Shown: positions 62,983 through 64,000 of the stretch, one piece after another
Position numbering within the stretch: position 1 is the first letter of the stretch
Layout of the letters: each line of letters opens with the position of its first letter
Assembly (NCBI GenBank): GCA_023457935.1
Contig: JAEXBA010000050.1
Coordinates: 7,597-71,596 of the forward strand
Direction: 5' to 3'
Length of the DNA: 64,000 nt
Source of the DNA: Bacteroidota bacterium
GTDB lineage: Bacteria; Bacteroidota; Bacteroidia; Flavobacteriales; Weeksellaceae
The notes under the pieces: generated by a model
Told to the model about the DNA's origin: nothing
Seen by the model: only the letters and a program-made list of their open reading frames with translations
The model's database searches: none
Made by a program: the position numbers and the translations under genes

Positions 62983-63942
62983 TCACTCTAAAATCCGCTT
63001 TCTTTTGCGGTTGTCAATATAATCCAGGACGGCGTCTTTAGTTGTCAGCCAATTCCGTCCTTCTTTCAGCGCAGCAATTTTTCCGCGTCTTGCTAAAAGA
63101 CTTACATATTCCTGGCCATATGGAATATCGGGTTCTTTTACAATATCAGAAATATTTTGAAACTGATCGTAGGTATTGTTCAAAGAACCTAAATAAATAT
63201 CCAGACTGCGTTCTGCTGCCTGCAAAACAAGCAATAGAAGTTTGGAATAATCACCTTTATTTGCCTGATTTAATGCATCGTAGTATTTCTTCCGATCATT
63301 TTTCAGAATAATTGCCGGCGGAAAGCCTTCCTTCATCAGCAAAAGATTAAAAGTGAGCCGTACTGTTCTTCCGTTTCCGTCAAAAAAAGGGTGAATCCAT
63401 ACGAAACGGTGATGAAAAACGGCAACCTTAATCAAGGTTGGCAAATCTGAATGATTAACCCAATGAATAAGTTCAGCCATCAGTTCATCAATAACCAGTG
63501 CATTTGGCGGAGTGAAATTAGCGCCGGAAATTCGTACACCGGAACTCCTGTAAATTCCGGCAAAATCTTTGTCAATTTTTTGAAGAACCAGATGATGAAT
63601 TCTCAAAATATCGGTTTTGGTTAATTTAGAATTATCCGATATTAAGGATTCTACAAATTCAATTGCCTCCTGATGGTTTATGGCTTCAAAATGCTCGCGC
63701 AAAGATTTTCCTTTAATGGTAAATCCTTCTTCAAGAACCATTTTTGTTTCCTGTAAAGTCAGCGTGTTTCCTTCTATGCTGTTAGAATTGTAGGTCCATT
63801 CCAGTGAAAGACTTTCTTTAATGCTTTGCAGGGCGTACTTCGGAATAGGGCGCAGTTTATCCAGTTCAGCTTTTTTCTGCTGAATTCTTTCAAGGTGATT
63901 TTCAAGACCTTCAAACTGATATGGATAATTTTGCCAGTTCAT
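62983..63942 (-). CDS. Fic family protein with built-in inhibitory motif
   Basis: 319 residues. The active-site motif HPFFDGNGRTVR (His184 to Arg195) is complete, so it should transfer AMP (or similar) to target proteins. The N-terminal SNSIEGN at residues 53-59 fits the inhibitory helix motif (S/T)xxxE(G/N), with Glu57, placing the protein among Fic proteins with the inhibitor in the same chain. The C-terminal ~90 residues look like a winged-helix part. No antitoxin gene is adjacent on the visible side. A TACCTTTG box at 63947-63954 (minus) abuts the ATG. Confidence 0.93.
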   Translation of the reverse strand: MNWQNYPYQFEGLENHLERIQQKKAELDKLRPIPKYALQSIKESLSLEWTYNSNSIEGNTLTLQETKMVLEEGFTIKGKSLREHFEAINHQEAIEFVESLISDNSKLTKTDILRIHHLVLQKIDKDFAGIYRSSGVRISGANFTPPNALVIDELMAELIHWVNHSDLPTLIKVAVFHHRFVWIHPFFDGNGRTVRLTFNLLLMKEGFPPAIILKNDRKKYYDALNQANKGDYSKLLLLVLQAAERSLDIYLGSLNNTYDQFQNISDIVKEPDIPYGQEYVSLLARRGKIAALKEGRNWLTTKDAVLDYIDNRKRKRILE

Positions 63943-64000
63943 TTCACAAAGGTACTCATTTTATTTTTAATATCGGATAATGGTATAAATTAATTTATCC

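Overview
The window looks like a chromosomal segment of a Flavobacteriia-type Bacteroidota, most like the Chryseobacterium group (Weeksellaceae). The reasons are: type IX secretion sorting domains of both type A and type B; Bacteroidota promoters of the form TTTG-N18/19-TAnnTTTG; a BshB1 bacillithiol deacetylase; a Bacteroidota-style TonB operon with two ExbD genes; a long NusB; a PUR-family DNA-binding protein; and moderate-to-low GC with AT-rich intergenic regions. No plasmid, prophage, CRISPR array or complete insertion sequence is visible.

Layout. 1-7.4 kb: two paralogous secreted type IX substrates. 7.4-11.6 kb: tsf, a lipoprotein, accA and gltX. 11.6-16.4 kb: a lipopolysaccharide/glycan glycosyltransferase block (GT90-like, GT4-like, two homologous proteins of unknown function, a WaaE-like GT2), whose last gene is translationally coupled to rocD (16.4-17.7 kb). 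17.7-21.8 kb: accC, accB, rpmF, DUF177, pdxA, the fatty-acid/ribosome/PLP housekeeping group. 21.9-25.7 kb: ribE, an NtrY-like histidine kinase and a tRNA methyltransferase, convergent with ftsE and rpmH. 25.9-27.4 kb: an NrnA-type DHH phosphoesterase followed by an unusual triplication of its own 3' end with large palindromes. 27.4-34.5 kb: hydrolase, two related lipoproteins, a YeiH transporter, a rhodanese, an orphan ExbD, DsbD and TilS. 34.6-39.2 kb: OmpA lipoprotein, O-methyltransferase, a repeat-flanked GxxExxY gene, an NlpC/P60-like protein without its catalytic cysteine, DUF1648 and waaA. 39.1-44 kb: an octamer-repeat intergenic region, a GT2 gene, a lipocalin-like lipoprotein, a broken DUF1800 gene and an intact DUF1501 gene. 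44-50.1 kb: leuS and exbB-exbD-exbD-tonB. 50.2-53.8 kb: a small membrane protein, a PstS-like lipoprotein, a TPR protein and bshB1. 53.85 kb: tRNA-His. 54-57.6 kb: yajC, DUF1573 and nusB, divergent from an ABC exporter. 57.7-64 kb: PUR protein, AspT/YidE-like transporter, GH92 alpha-mannosidase, an SDR and a Fic protein.

How it fits together. Most genes are envelope or core housekeeping: outer-membrane glycolipid synthesis (waaA and glycosyltransferases), energised outer-membrane uptake (TonB/ExbB/ExbD), secreted surface proteins, periplasmic redox (DsbD), fatty-acid synthesis (accA, accB, accC) and translation (tsf, gltX, leuS, rpmF, rpmH, nusB, tilS, tRNA-His). Transcription units are short, with clear hairpin terminators and many TAnnTTTG boxes. 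Several genes (for example the ABC exporter and waaA) appear to use TTG starts.

Most worth a second look: the triplicated gene tail behind the DHH phosphoesterase; the GxxExxY gene bracketed by inverted 9-nt-period repeats; similar inverted short-period arrays at the accC/accB and waaA/GT2 junctions; an NlpC/P60 protein with Cys replaced by Ala; the in-frame stop plus frameshift in DUF1800; and an ftsE terminator placed inside the convergent methyltransferase gene. All assignments come from reading the sequence. No database searches were run.
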